This document shows positions 32,880 through 41,803 of a stretch of DNA of 64,000 nt, in pieces. Numbering within the stretch: the stretch's first letter is position 1; every line of letters begins with the position of its first letter. This DNA comes from Paenibacillus mesophilus. GTDB lineage: Bacteria; Bacillota; Bacilli; Paenibacillales; NBRC-103111. The stretch is taken from assembly GCF_005938385.1 (NCBI RefSeq), contig NZ_VCRA01000001.1, forward strand, positions 433,146-497,145, in the 5' to 3' direction. Under the pieces are notes generated by a model that was not told where the DNA came from, did no database searches, and was given only the letters and a program-made list of their open reading frames with translations. The position numbers and the translations under genes are program-made.

Positions 32880-33548
32880 ATGATCGACTTCCTGCAGCAA
32901 GTCCCGTTATTTTACAAGCTGAACGACAAGCAATTAAGCTATATCGCCGAAATTTGCACGAAGAAGCAGTTCAAGGCGGGAACGATACTGTTTCGCGAGA
33001 AAGAACCCGGCTCCGTGTTCTACATCGTGTATTCCGGCTCGGTCAAGCTGTTCATGTCCAGCCAATCGGGCGAAGAAAAAATATTATCCGTATTCAAGTC
33101 GGGTGACAGCTTCGGCGAGCTGTCGCTCATTGACGGCAAACCCCGTTCCGCCAGCGCGCAAACGCTCGAAGATTCCACGATGATCGTCTTGAGCGCTAAC
33201 AACTTTCTGGAGCTGCTGAAGTGGAACTTCGAGATTACACTCTGCATTATGCAGGAGCTGGCCCAACGGCTGCGCGACACGAACCAGCACGTCCACGACC
33301 TTACGTTCCTCGATGCGCGATCCCGGGTCGTCAAAAATTTGATTCTGCTGGCGAACAAAAACGGTACGCGCAAAGGGACGACCATCCACGTGAAGCTGGC
33401 GCTGAACTTCGACGAAATTTCCCGCATGGCCGGCGTACAGAAGACGGTGCTCATGCAGGTGATGCGCGATCTCGAGGAACGCGGAGTCATCAGCGTTTCC
33501 ATGAACGAGTTTACGCTGCATCTCGACCGGCTGAGAGCCGGCAGCTGA
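32880..33548 (+). CDS. Crp/Fnr-family transcriptional regulator
   Basis: A 222-residue regulator. The N-terminal ~115 residues form a cyclic-nucleotide-binding-like beta roll ([39 protein letters not shown]), followed by a long dimer helix and a C-terminal winged helix ([20 protein letters not shown]). There is no N-terminal cysteine cluster like that of Fnr, so an oxygen-sensing Fe-S centre is unlikely. The GELSLIDG...RSA segment resembles the phosphate-binding cassette of CRP, though the ligand is unknown. It is the only plus-strand gene inside the hem block and may regulate neighbouring hemL (inference). Confidence 0.85.
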   Translation: MIDFLQQVPLFYKLNDKQLSYIAEICTKKQFKAGTILFREKEPGSVFYIVYSGSVKLFMSSQSGEEKILSVFKSGDSFGELSLIDGKPRSASAQTLEDSTMIVLSANNFLELLKWNFEITLCIMQELAQRLRDTNQHVHDLTFLDARSRVVKNLILLANKNGTRKGTTIHVKLALNFDEISRMAGVQKTVLMQVMRDLEERGVISVSMNEFTLHLDRLRAGS

Positions 33549-33562
33549 CGCCGATGCGTTGA

Positions 33563-35008
33563 TTACACACCCGACAAATAGGACGCGGCCGCCTCGGCTG
33601 CGTCTTTTGCTTGCCTGACGCAGTCCGGAATACCGACCCCTTCGAACGCCGCCCCGGTCACGAACGTCCCCGGCAAGTCGGTGCGAAGCCTTTCCTTCAG
33701 CCGCCGAATCCGATCCATATGGCCGACCTCGTATTGCGGCATCGACCGGTTCAAGCGCGTCACTTCCACGAACAACGGCTCTTCCCCGATGCCCATCAAT
33801 TCGAACAGATCGCGCTTCACCCGGAAGACGATCTCCTCGTCGGACAGTTCCTTCCACTCCTGATCGCCGGAACGCCCAACGTAGCATCGGATAAGCGCCT
33901 TTCCGTCCGGAGCGGTGTGGAGCCATTTGGATGAGGTCCACGTGCAGGCGGTAATAAACCGGCCCTCCGTACGCGGTATAACGAAGCCGGATCCATCCAG
34001 AGGGTGGGACAGCTTCTCTTTGTCATAAGCAAGCACTACATTCGCCACAGAGACATAGTCCATCTCTCCGAGCCATCCGGCGTCCGGGACGTCTTTCAGC
34101 AGCGGTGCCATAGCGTATGCCGGCAGCGCCATAATAACCGCATCGGCTTCTATTGCTTCTCCTTCATCAAGCCATAGCTTGTACCCGTCGTTATCCCGCT
34201 CGAGCCCCTTTACTTCGGCTTTGATGTCGAACGTATCCTGCAGCTCGTTCCTTAACCCTTCCAGCACCGTCACAAGGCCTTTCCGATAAGTCAGGAATAC
34301 GCTGGAACGATCCTTCGGCGGAATAATTTCGGACAGCTTCGAAGGAGGCGGCGGATTCAGCTTGCCTGCCGCCATTCCTTTGATCAGGCTGCCGTATTTT
34401 TGCTCGATCTGATGAAATTGCGGAAAGGTCGCCTCCAGGCTGAGCTTGTACGTATCTCCCGCATATATGCCGGCCAGAATCGGCTCCGCGATATTCCGGA
34501 GCACTTCCTTCCCGAGCCTTCTTTCGAAAAAATCGCCTACCGACTCGTCCCCGGTTTCCTTCCTCTTCGGAAGCACATAGTCCATAGCCGCTCTGGCTTT
34601 GCCGACCGGCGAGATGAGATTCGTCCCTATAAACGGCTTGATTTCCGTCGGAACGCCGAGCGAAAGACCGCGCGGCATCCGGTGAAGCTTGCCTTTATGC
34701 ACGATATACGTTTTATTCGCCTTCGGGTTCAGTCCGGTCAATTCGCGTTCCAGCCCGAGGTCTCGCGTCAGCTCGATCATCGGCAGCTTGCGCGCCAGAA
34801 ACGAATCCGGCCCTTGCTCGATAACGAAACCGTCCCTGTGGAGCGTACGAATTTTGCCTCCGAACATATCGCTCTTCTCTACGATCGATATATCCGCATC
34901 GATGTGCCGATTATCAAGCGCCCGTTTGACATAGAAGGCGGCGCTCAACCCGCTGATCCCCCCGCCCACGACGACGACGTGCTTGCGGCCGTTCTCTGTA
35001 TGTTCCAT
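33563..35008 (-). CDS. hemY: Protoporphyrinogen/coproporphyrinogen oxidase
   Basis: A 481-residue FAD oxidase (HemY/CgoX type). It has the Rossmann motif VVVVGGGISGLSAAFYVKRA at ~11-30, the FAD-linked segment GPDSFLARKLP, and the C-terminal GAAFEGVGIPDCVRQAKDAA typical of the family. In Gram-positives this enzyme oxidises coproporphyrinogen III to coproporphyrin III ahead of ferrochelatase. GGGGAGG precedes the ATG. It follows hemH by 48 nt and probably ends the hemEHY operon. Confidence 0.93.
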   Translation of the reverse strand: MEHTENGRKHVVVVGGGISGLSAAFYVKRALDNRHIDADISIVEKSDMFGGKIRTLHRDGFVIEQGPDSFLARKLPMIELTRDLGLERELTGLNPKANKTYIVHKGKLHRMPRGLSLGVPTEIKPFIGTNLISPVGKARAAMDYVLPKRKETGDESVGDFFERRLGKEVLRNIAEPILAGIYAGDTYKLSLEATFPQFHQIEQKYGSLIKGMAAGKLNPPPPSKLSEIIPPKDRSSVFLTYRKGLVTVLEGLRNELQDTFDIKAEVKGLERDNDGYKLWLDEGEAIEADAVIMALPAYAMAPLLKDVPDAGWLGEMDYVSVANVVLAYDKEKLSHPLDGSGFVIPRTEGRFITACTWTSSKWLHTAPDGKALIRCYVGRSGDQEWKELSDEEIVFRVKRDLFELMGIGEEPLFVEVTRLNRSMPQYEVGHMDRIRRLKERLRTDLPGTFVTGAAFEGVGIPDCVRQAKDAAEAAASYLSGV

Positions 35009-35056
35009 GATGGCATTGTCCTCCCCGCTTGCTTTCGATGAGCCCGCCTACGCCGC

Positions 35057-35992
35057 TCAAGCCTGCCCGAGTTGATCCGCCACCGCATCGCTTAATGTTT
35101 TCATATATAACGGATCCGTATTGAGCGAAGCCGTGCGCTCGAGGTGCATCCCCAGCCGCTTCGCCAAAGCTTTACATTCGATATCTACATCGTACAGCAC
35201 TTCCAGATGGTCGGACACGAATCCGATCGGGCAAAGGAGCACGTTCTGCACGCCTTCTTCGCCGTGAATCGTCTCCAGCACATCGAGAATGTCCGGCCCA
35301 AGCCACGGCGTCGCGGTTTGCCCCGCGCTCTGCCAGGCGAACTGCCAGTTCGTCACGCCCGCTTGCTCGGCGACCGCCTTGGAGGATGCAAGCAGCTGAT
35401 CCGGATACGGATCGCGCATCTCCAATATTTTCTCGGGCAAGCTGTGGGCGGAGAAAATGACTCTTACGTGTTCTTTCGGGATGCCCTCGAACCGTTCAAG
35501 CGCCACCGCAACGCGTTCCGACAATGCCCGGATCAGCAGCGGATGCAGGTGATAGCTTTTGACGAAACGAATGTTCAACCCTAGCGGCTTCGCCGTTTCT
35601 TGCGCGCGCTTGATATAGCCGCCTACGCTCATCACGGAATAGTGCGGCGCCAGCACGACGCCGACCGCTTCCTTGATTCCGTCCGCCGCCATTTGCTTTA
35701 CGCCGTCCTCGATGAACGGCGAAGCGTGCTTCAAGCCCTGATAGCACTTGAATTCAAGCTCCGGATGTTCCCGGTTCAACGTTTTCTCCAGCTCTTCCAC
35801 TTGGCGGTTCGTATTTTCGCGCAGCGGGAAAAACCCGCCCACGATTCGCTCGTACCGGTCGGTCAGCGCCTTCAACTGCTCGGGCGACGGCGGAGAACCG
35901 CGCCGGATATGGGTGTAATACGCCTCGATCTGGTCCATGCTTTCCGGCGTGCCGTACGACATGACGAGAACGCCTATTCTTCGTTTCGACAA
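35057..35992 (-). CDS. hemH: Ferrochelatase (coproporphyrin type)
   Basis: A 311-residue chelatase inserting iron into (copro)porphyrin. Family signatures are LLVMSYGTPES-like GVLVMSYGTPESMDQIEAYY near the start, the catalytic-His region VLAPHYSVMSVGGY, FSAHSLPEKI, and the acidic WQSAGQTATPWLGPDI segment. The start is a TTG at 35990-35992, with GAAGGGG 9 nt upstream, two nt after the hemE stop; it gives the N-terminus expected from homologues. hemE-hemH-hemY is the standard Bacilli order. Confidence 0.95.
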   Translation of the reverse strand: MSKRRIGVLVMSYGTPESMDQIEAYYTHIRRGSPPSPEQLKALTDRYERIVGGFFPLRENTNRQVEELEKTLNREHPELEFKCYQGLKHASPFIEDGVKQMAADGIKEAVGVVLAPHYSVMSVGGYIKRAQETAKPLGLNIRFVKSYHLHPLLIRALSERVAVALERFEGIPKEHVRVIFSAHSLPEKILEMRDPYPDQLLASSKAVAEQAGVTNWQFAWQSAGQTATPWLGPDILDVLETIHGEEGVQNVLLCPIGFVSDHLEVLYDVDIECKALAKRLGMHLERTASLNTDPLYMKTLSDAVADQLGQA

Positions 35993-35993
35993 A

Positions 35994-37061
35994 TCAATTC
36001 GCCCCTTCCGCGACCTTGAGCCGTTTAATGGCGCTCTCCGAATATTCGTGAATGAAACCCGTCAGCGCCTTCAGCTTGTCGAGCGACGCTTCCGGGAACA
36101 AACCGTGCCCCAAATTGAATATATAGCCGGGACTTTGCAGCCCTTCGTCGATCAACGCTTGCGCCTGCCGCTCGATCACGTCCGCGGGTGCCGTCAAGAT
36201 GTAAGGATCGAGGTTGCCTTGCACGGCAAACCGGTAATCCAGCCGTTTCCGCCCTTCGCGGATCGGAACTCTCCAGTCGAGCCCGATAACGTCGGCTTCG
36301 AGGTGGTGCAAATAAGGAAGAAGCTCCCCGGAGCTGACGCCCGGGAAATAAATTTTCGGCTGCGGCAAGTCCGACAACCCGGCGAATATGCGGGTTATCG
36401 TAGGCAGCACATACGTTTGGAAGTCGACCGGGGACAACGAGCCTACCCAGCTGTCGAACAACTGGACCGCCTTCGCTCCCGCCGCGATATGGGCGCGCAA
36501 ATAAGCGATTACCATGTCGCCCAGCTTGTCCATAAGCGAGAACCATACTTCGGGCTCGGAATACATCATTTCCTTGGTCCGGATATAGCTTTTGGACGGC
36601 CTGCCTTCGATCAAGTAGCTCGCAATCGTAAAAGGAGCGCCGGCAAACGTAATGAGCGGCACTTCCAGCTCGCGGTCGAGAATGCGGATCGTGTCGATAA
36701 TGTGCGACAAATCGCCATCGATGTCGATCGGGCGCAGCTTGCGGACATCTTCCGCCGTACGGAGCGGGTTGTCGATAACCGGGCCGACATTTTTGACAAT
36801 ATCGAAATCGATCCCTATCGATGCGACCGGATTCATAATGTCGGAATACAAAATGGCGGCGTCCACCCCCAGCTTGCGCACCGGCATCAACGTCACCTCG
36901 GCGGCCAATTCGGGCTGCCTGCATATTTCAAGCAAAGAATACTTCTCTTTAATCTTGCGGTAATCGGGATCATACCTTCCGGCCTGGCGCATATACCAGA
37001 CGGGTAGCCGATCTATCGGCTGCTTTCGGCATGCCCGGATGAATGTGTCGTTATAAGCCAT
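35994..37061 (-). CDS. hemE: Uroporphyrinogen decarboxylase
   Basis: A 355-residue enzyme converting uroporphyrinogen III to coproporphyrinogen III. Signatures are PVWYMRQAGRYDPDYRKIK near the N-terminus (substrate-binding Arg residues), AILYSDIMNPVASIGIDFDI, FAGAPFTIASYLIEG, and GLDWRVPI near the C-terminus. AGAGGAG precedes the ATG. It opens the hemEHY operon behind its own promoter. Confidence 0.96.
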   Translation of the reverse strand: MAYNDTFIRACRKQPIDRLPVWYMRQAGRYDPDYRKIKEKYSLLEICRQPELAAEVTLMPVRKLGVDAAILYSDIMNPVASIGIDFDIVKNVGPVIDNPLRTAEDVRKLRPIDIDGDLSHIIDTIRILDRELEVPLITFAGAPFTIASYLIEGRPSKSYIRTKEMMYSEPEVWFSLMDKLGDMVIAYLRAHIAAGAKAVQLFDSWVGSLSPVDFQTYVLPTITRIFAGLSDLPQPKIYFPGVSSGELLPYLHHLEADVIGLDWRVPIREGRKRLDYRFAVQGNLDPYILTAPADVIERQAQALIDEGLQSPGYIFNLGHGLFPEASLDKLKALTGFIHEYSESAIKRLKVAEGAN

Positions 37062-37130
37062 ATCCGATTCTCCTCTTTCTCATCCGCGCTTTAGGGAGGT
37101 GATGCGGTTACTCTCCCGTTTCCAATCTTC

Positions 37131-37159
37131 ATTATGCCCGATTTTACCGGTAGTAACAA
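37131..37159 (-). promoter_or_regulatory. Sigma-A promoter of hemEHY
   Basis: On the minus strand TTGTTA (37154-37159), a 17-nt spacer and CATAAT (37131-37136). It gives a leader of about 60 nt. Confidence 0.65.
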
Positions 37160-37304
37160 CTGAAGACGCGCTTATAATCCGACAAAACTATGACAAAAAG
37201 AAAGAATTGTCGAAAATGCCCCCTCATTTTTGAAACTTTTCCCCTTCTGCTGCGTTAATACTAATAGGGGTCATGAAAACGCTTACGAGAAAGGAGGAAT
37301 CGAA

Positions 37305-37460
37305 TTGAGCAGATCTCAAAACGAACGGGACGCCGGCGGGGAGGCGGCGGAAAACAGGCAGAGCACATTGCCGAAGCCTTTGCGCACATTCAGCTATTTC
37401 TTTTTCGGCATCGTCTTTCTGGTCGGCGTTCTAGGCTGGTTCGCAACATCAGGCCGGTAA
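37305..37460 (+). CDS. 51-residue membrane protein, unknown function
   Basis: Starts at a TTG preceded by AAGGAGG with 7 nt spacing. The N-terminal ~25 residues are charged and glutamate-rich; then FSYFFFGIVFLVGVLGWFA forms one membrane helix close to the C-terminus. A plus-strand terminator follows 47 nt after the stop, which supports it as a real gene. It is divergent from hemE. No family recognised. Confidence 0.7.
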   Translation: MSRSQNERDAGGEAAENRQSTLPKPLRTFSYFFFGIVFLVGVLGWFATSGR

Positions 37461-37507
37461 TGCATAGAAACTTCGGGGGGACCGCATTTTGAAAACGGAA
37501 TCGTCAT

Positions 37508-37544
37508 AAAAGGGCTCGACCGGAACTCGCCGGCGGGCCCTTTT
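37508..37544 (+). terminator. Terminator after the 51-residue protein gene
   Basis: AAAAGGGC plus CCGG pair with CCGG and GGCCCTTTT around a short loop. The run of T is on the plus strand. Confidence 0.75.
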
Positions 37545-37550
37545 GCAATG

Positions 37551-37586
37551 AAAAAAGCCGAGACATGCCCGGACAGGACATGCTCG
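37551..37586 (-). terminator. Terminator after hemB
   Basis: On the minus strand CGAGCATG pairs, with one bulge, with CATGTCTCG, followed by GCTTTTTT. Ends the hemA-to-hemB operon. Confidence 0.65.
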
Positions 37587-37601
37587 ACTTGCTGACGCGC
37601 T

Positions 37602-38597
37602 TTATCGCGGCTGAAGCCAGCGGGCCGCGTCTTTCGCAAAATACGTAATGATAATATCCGCCCCCGCACGCTTCATACCAAGCAGCGTCTCCAGCACGAT
37701 CGCCCTCTCATCGAGCCAACCCTGCATCGCCGCGGCCTTCACCATCGAATATTCGGCACTCACGTTGTAAGCGACGACCGGCAGATCGAACTGCTCCTTC
37801 AGCAGCCGGAGTACGTCCAAATAAGCCAGAGCCGGCTTCACCATCAGCATGTCGGCGCCTTCGACGACGTCGCTCTCCGCTTCCCGCAGCGCTTCGCGCA
37901 CGTTGGCCGGGTCCATCTGATACGTCTTGCGGTCGCCGAATTGCGGCGTGGAGTGCGCCGCGTCACGGAACGGACCGTAAAAGGCGGAGGCGTATTTCAC
38001 CGAATAGGACATAATCGGCACATGCTCGAAGCCCGCCTCATCCAGCCCGCTTCGGATCGCCTGTACGAAGCCGTCCATCATGTTGGACGGAGCGATAATA
38101 TCCGCGCCCGCTTCCGCTTGCGAGACGGCCGTTTTCACGAGCAGCGCAAGCGAAGCATCGTTGTCGACGTCGGCGCGCCCTGTCCGTTCGTCTTGACGGA
38201 TGACGCCGCAATGGCCGTGGCTTGTAAATTGGCATAAGCACGTATCCGCTACAACCAACAGGTCAGGCTGCCATTCTTTGATTTTGCGGGTGGCGCGCTG
38301 TACGATCGAGTTGTTGCCATAAGCTTCCGACCCTACTTCATCCTTATGATCCGGTACGCCGAACAGCAGCACCGCCTGAATGCCGAGCGCGGCAATTTCG
38401 TTGATTTCCTGCTCCAGCAAGTCGAGCGACCAATGGTACACCCCGGGCATCGAGCCGATCTCCGATTTGACGCCGGTTCCTTCCGTTACGAATATCGGAT
38501 ATATGAAATCGTTCGCCGTCAGCTGCGTTTCCCGCACGATACTGCGCAGTGCGGCCGATGTACGCAGTCTCCGGTTGCGAGTGATAGGAAAGCTCAT
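37602..38597 (-). CDS. hemB: Porphobilinogen synthase (5-aminolevulinate dehydratase)
   Basis: A 331-residue enzyme condensing two 5-aminolevulinates. The cysteine-rich zinc site [17 protein letters not shown] is of the zinc-dependent type. Two active-site lysine regions are visible, [17 protein letters not shown] and [12 protein letters not shown]. Last gene of the hemA operon, 21 nt after cobA-hemD, followed by a terminator. Confidence 0.96.
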   Translation of the reverse strand: MSFPITRNRRLRTSAALRSIVRETQLTANDFIYPIFVTEGTGVKSEIGSMPGVYHWSLDLLEQEINEIAALGIQAVLLFGVPDHKDEVGSEAYGNNSIVQRATRKIKEWQPDLLVVADTCLCQFTSHGHCGVIRQDERTGRADVDNDASLALLVKTAVSQAEAGADIIAPSNMMDGFVQAIRSGLDEAGFEHVPIMSYSVKYASAFYGPFRDAAHSTPQFGDRKTYQMDPANVREALREAESDVVEGADMLMVKPALAYLDVLRLLKEQFDLPVVAYNVSAEYSMVKAAAMQGWLDERAIVLETLLGMKRAGADIIITYFAKDAARWLQPR

Positions 38598-38618
38598 CGG
38601 TACATCATCCTTTCGAAA

Positions 38619-40169
38619 TTATTTCCGTTCCGCTCCGTTCGAACGGGCAATAGCCTCGACGAGAGAAGCTACGGTCGCTTCTTCCGCCGTTGTCCGCACG
38701 TTCAGCCCGTTGGCGGCGGCGGTATCCGTCGTGACGGGACCGATCGAGAACAGCTCGAGCCGATTCAGCAGGCCGGCCGGATCCGGCTCTCCCAGCTTGC
38801 GGAGAGCTTCCAGCAGATTCGTTACCGTGGAAGAACTCGTAAAAGTGACGGCATGGATTTCCCCCGCTTGGAGCATCTGCATCGTTTCTTCGCCGCCTTC
38901 TAGCGATAGGGTATTCTCGTATACGTCGGCGTCGGTCACGTAAGCGCCGAATTGGCGCAATCCTTCGGACAACACCGGACGGGCCCGATCGCCTTTCGGA
39001 AAAAAGACGTGCTCGCCGGGGCGGACGAACTGCTTCATCAGCTCGAGCAGCGTCTCCGCTTGAAACGAGCTGTTCGGAACCAAATCGGCGACCAGCCCTC
39101 GCGCAAGGAGCGCCTCCTGGGTTTTCGGACCGACGGCGGCGATCTTCGCACGATACATGGCCCGTACGTCGATACGCAATTCAGCCATTCGCTGGAACGT
39201 ATATTCGACTCCGTTCACGCTTGTGAACAAAATCCAGTTGTACTGCTCCATATTGCCGAGCGCCTCGTCCAGCGCCCGGATCGCTTCTTCCCGCTCCGGA
39301 CGGGCGATGCGGATGACGGGAAACTCGACCGCCTCGCCGCCCTGCTCCTCGATAAGCCGGACGAGCTCGCTCGCCTGCTCCCGGGCCCGGGTAACGAGGA
39401 TTCGTCTGCCGAACAGTGGGCGTTTCTCGAACCAAGCCAGCTTCTCGCGGAGCTTCACGACGTCCCCGACGATAATAATGGCCGGAGACTGCATTTGCGC
39501 CGCTTGGACGAGCCCGGTCAGCGTATCCAGTGTGCCTACGACCGTCCGCTGCTCCATCCAGGTCCCCATCCGGATTACCGCAGCCGGGGTTCCGGGATCG
39601 CGTCCATGTCCGATCAGCTGGCTGCAAATCGTCTCTATATTCGCGACGCCCATCAGAAAAACAATCGTGCCCGAAGCGTGCGCGAGATTGTCCCAATTAA
39701 TGTTCGAGTACGTTTTGTTCGGGTATTCATGCCCGGTTACGACCGAGAACGAAGATGTAAAATCCCGATGCGTCACCGGAATGCCCGCGTAAGCGGGAAC
39801 GGCGATCGCCGACGTAATGCCGGGCACGATCTCGAACCCGATGCCGTTCTCGGCAAGCAGCTCCGCTTCTTCCCCTACGCGCCCGAACACGCTCGGATCG
39901 CCGCCCTTCAGCCTCGTCACCGTCTTGCCCTGGAGCGCCAAATCGACCAGCAGGCGATTGATTTCCTCCTGCTTGATCATATGCTTGTCGGGCAGCTTGC
40001 CTACGAATATTTTCTCCGCTCCGGGCTTCATCTGCTTCAAGAGACGCGGATTGGCGAGACGATCGTAGACGACGACGTCAGCCCTCCGGATCGCTTCCAG
40101 CCCTCGGACCGTAATCAGCTCGGGATCACCCGGACCGGCCCCGACGAGAAAAACTTTCCCCTTGTTCAT
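38619..40169 (-). CDS. cobA-hemD: Fused uroporphyrinogen-III C-methyltransferase and uroporphyrinogen-III synthase
   Basis: A 516-residue bifunctional protein. Residues 1-~245 form the SAM-dependent CobA domain (VFLVGAGPGDPELITVRG, VVYDRLANPRLL, TRLKGGDPSVFGRVGEEAE), making precorrin-2 for sirohaem. Residues ~255-510 form HemD (RRILVTRAREQASELVRLI, FTSVNGVEYTF, FTSSSTVTNLLEAL), cyclising hydroxymethylbilane. The fusion puts the branch-point enzyme and its substrate maker in one chain; such fusions occur in other Firmicutes. The start is 7 nt after the hemC stop. Confidence 0.94.
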   Translation of the reverse strand: MNKGKVFLVGAGPGDPELITVRGLEAIRRADVVVYDRLANPRLLKQMKPGAEKIFVGKLPDKHMIKQEEINRLLVDLALQGKTVTRLKGGDPSVFGRVGEEAELLAENGIGFEIVPGITSAIAVPAYAGIPVTHRDFTSSFSVVTGHEYPNKTYSNINWDNLAHASGTIVFLMGVANIETICSQLIGHGRDPGTPAAVIRMGTWMEQRTVVGTLDTLTGLVQAAQMQSPAIIIVGDVVKLREKLAWFEKRPLFGRRILVTRAREQASELVRLIEEQGGEAVEFPVIRIARPEREEAIRALDEALGNMEQYNWILFTSVNGVEYTFQRMAELRIDVRAMYRAKIAAVGPKTQEALLARGLVADLVPNSSFQAETLLELMKQFVRPGEHVFFPKGDRARPVLSEGLRQFGAYVTDADVYENTLSLEGGEETMQMLQAGEIHAVTFTSSSTVTNLLEALRKLGEPDPAGLLNRLELFSIGPVTTDTAAANGLNVRTTAEEATVASLVEAIARSNGAERK

Positions 40170-40176
40170 CGTCTAC

Positions 40177-41118
40177 TCATCCCCCGAGCTCTGCAAGTAT
40201 CCGGTCCGCTCCTTGAGCGAGCATCTTGTCCGCCAGCAGATCGCCAAGCTTCTCAGGATCGCTTCCGCGACCCCATTCCTTGATCAGGTGCTTGCCGTCG
40301 GGCGAACCGACGATAGCCGTCATTTCCAGAGCCGGCCCTTCGGACCGATCGCCCCGAACGGTCGCATAGGCGCCGATCGGAATTTGGCAGCCGCCGTTCA
40401 GGCGGCCCAGAAACTGCCGCTCCGCTCTGACGGCGAGCGCAGTATCCGCATGCTCGAACTTTCCGAGCAGTTCCAGCATAAACGTATCGTCAGCCCGGCA
40501 TTCGATGCCCAGCGCGCCTTGGGCGACGCTCGGGATGCAAATGTCCGGCGGCAAATATTCGGTGATGCGGTCTTTCCAGCCCATCCGGTGCAAACCGGCA
40601 GCCGCCAAAACAATCGCCTCGAAGCCTTCCGTTTCGAGCTTACGCAGCCTGGAATCGATATTGCCGCGGATGGATTCGACCTTAAGATCCGGGCGATGGG
40701 CCAGAAGCTGGGCGGAGCGGCGCAAGCTGCTCGTACCGACGAGCGCGCCCGCAGGCAAATCCGCAAACGCAACTCCGCCTCGCGTAATGAGGCAGTCGCG
40801 CGAGTCTTCCCTTTCCGGTGTCGCCCCGATCGCTAGCCCATGCTGGCGTTCCCACGGCATGTCCTTCATGCTGTGAACCGCCATGTCGATATCGCCGTCC
40901 AGCAGCGCCTGCTCGATTTCTTTGACGAACAGTCCTTTGCCTCCGACCTTAGACAGCGTAACGTCCAATATCCGATCGCCGCGGGTAACGATTTTTTTGA
41001 TCTCAAACCGGCATTCGATACCGGCGCTGTCGGCGATTTGCCTCAGCTGCTCAATCACCTGATTCGTTTGCGTCAAAGCGAGAGCGCTTTGGCGCGTACC
41101 CACCGTTATGATTCGCAT
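40177..41118 (-). CDS. hemC: Hydroxymethylbilane synthase (porphobilinogen deaminase)
   Basis: A 313-residue enzyme that joins four porphobilinogens. The N-terminal VGTRQSALALTQTNQVIEQL, the HSMKDMPWERQHGLAIGA segment, the arginine-rich GTSSLRRSAQLLAHRPDL segment, and the dipyrromethane-cofactor cysteine in RLNGGCQIPIGAYA are all present. It lies 4 nt after the sirC gene, in the hemA operon. Confidence 0.96.
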   Translation of the reverse strand: MRIITVGTRQSALALTQTNQVIEQLRQIADSAGIECRFEIKKIVTRGDRILDVTLSKVGGKGLFVKEIEQALLDGDIDMAVHSMKDMPWERQHGLAIGATPEREDSRDCLITRGGVAFADLPAGALVGTSSLRRSAQLLAHRPDLKVESIRGNIDSRLRKLETEGFEAIVLAAAGLHRMGWKDRITEYLPPDICIPSVAQGALGIECRADDTFMLELLGKFEHADTALAVRAERQFLGRLNGGCQIPIGAYATVRGDRSEGPALEMTAIVGSPDGKHLIKEWGRGSDPEKLGDLLADKMLAQGADRILAELGG

Positions 41119-41122
41119 CCCG

Positions 41123-41797
41123 TCATCGTTCCCCTCTCTCCTTATCGTGAAGCCGATCAGGCGCCGCCCTGTTTAGTTCGGCTTCCATCCGGCTCCGCAG
41201 CCCGTCCCATTCGCCCGCTCTGACCGCATCGAGCGCCGCATCGCTGAACAGCTCCGCGAGCAGACGTCTGCGCTCGCCGGGATCGCTGACTCGGCTTAAT
41301 ACTTGAACCCGGTACTCCGCCGCAAATTCGAGAAAAGCGTCGATGCCGTCGCCGATCGCCGCCTCGATTCTGTCGCGGATACGCGAAGACGCCATAGGGC
41401 TTGTTCCGGACGTCGATACCGCGACCAGCAAATGCCCATGGCGCCAAACGGCGGGAACGACGAACGTGCACAGCTCGGGCCGGTCCGCAACGTTAACAGG
41501 CTGCCCCCGGGAAACGGCATCCTCCCAAACCCGTCCGTTCACTTCGGAGCTGTCGGTCGAGGCGAATACAAGCGCCGCCCCGTCCCCGTCTCCGCCCGCG
41601 TACTCCCGTCGAATAACCTCAATCCGTCCTTCCGCCTCCCACCGGGCGATACGTCCGGTCACTTCGGGACTGATCACGGTCACATCGGCGCCCGCATCCA
41701 GCAATCCGCCGATTTTTCGCTCGGCGACCCGCCCACCGCCGACAACGAGACACCGCCGGCCGGTCAAATCGGTCATGATCGGATAAAACGATCGCAT
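41123..41797 (-). CDS. sirC: Precorrin-2 dehydrogenase (sirohaem synthase N-terminal type)
   Basis: A 224-residue NAD-dependent enzyme of the CysG-N/Met8/SirC type that oxidises precorrin-2 to sirohydrochlorin. It has the Rossmann motif RRCLVVGGGRVAERKIGGLLDAGA, the VNVADRPELCTFVVPAVWRHG segment and the VSTSGTSPMASSRIRDRIE segment. No separate sirohydrochlorin ferrochelatase is in the window. The reading frame starts in the 6-nt gap after hemX, with GGATGTG upstream. Bacillus has the equivalent gene (ylnF/sirC) elsewhere, but insertion in the hem operon is common in Paenibacillaceae. Confidence 0.88.
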   Translation of the reverse strand: MRSFYPIMTDLTGRRCLVVGGGRVAERKIGGLLDAGADVTVISPEVTGRIARWEAEGRIEVIRREYAGGDGDGAALVFASTDSSEVNGRVWEDAVSRGQPVNVADRPELCTFVVPAVWRHGHLLVAVSTSGTSPMASSRIRDRIEAAIGDGIDAFLEFAAEYRVQVLSRVSDPGERRRLLAELFSDAALDAVRAGEWDGLRSRMEAELNRAAPDRLHDKERGER

Positions 41798-41803
41798 GCC
41801 GGT

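Noticed and set aside
37102-37233. A short plus-strand frame (43 codons) preceded by GGGAGGTG upstream of the 51-residue gene
   Set aside because: The ribosome binding site is only 2 nt from the ATG, the protein has no features, and it overlaps the hemE promoter and leader.
37465-37490. A possible fragment of the family 1 repeat (AACTTCGGGGGGACC)
   Set aside because: Too short and too diverged to count as a copy.
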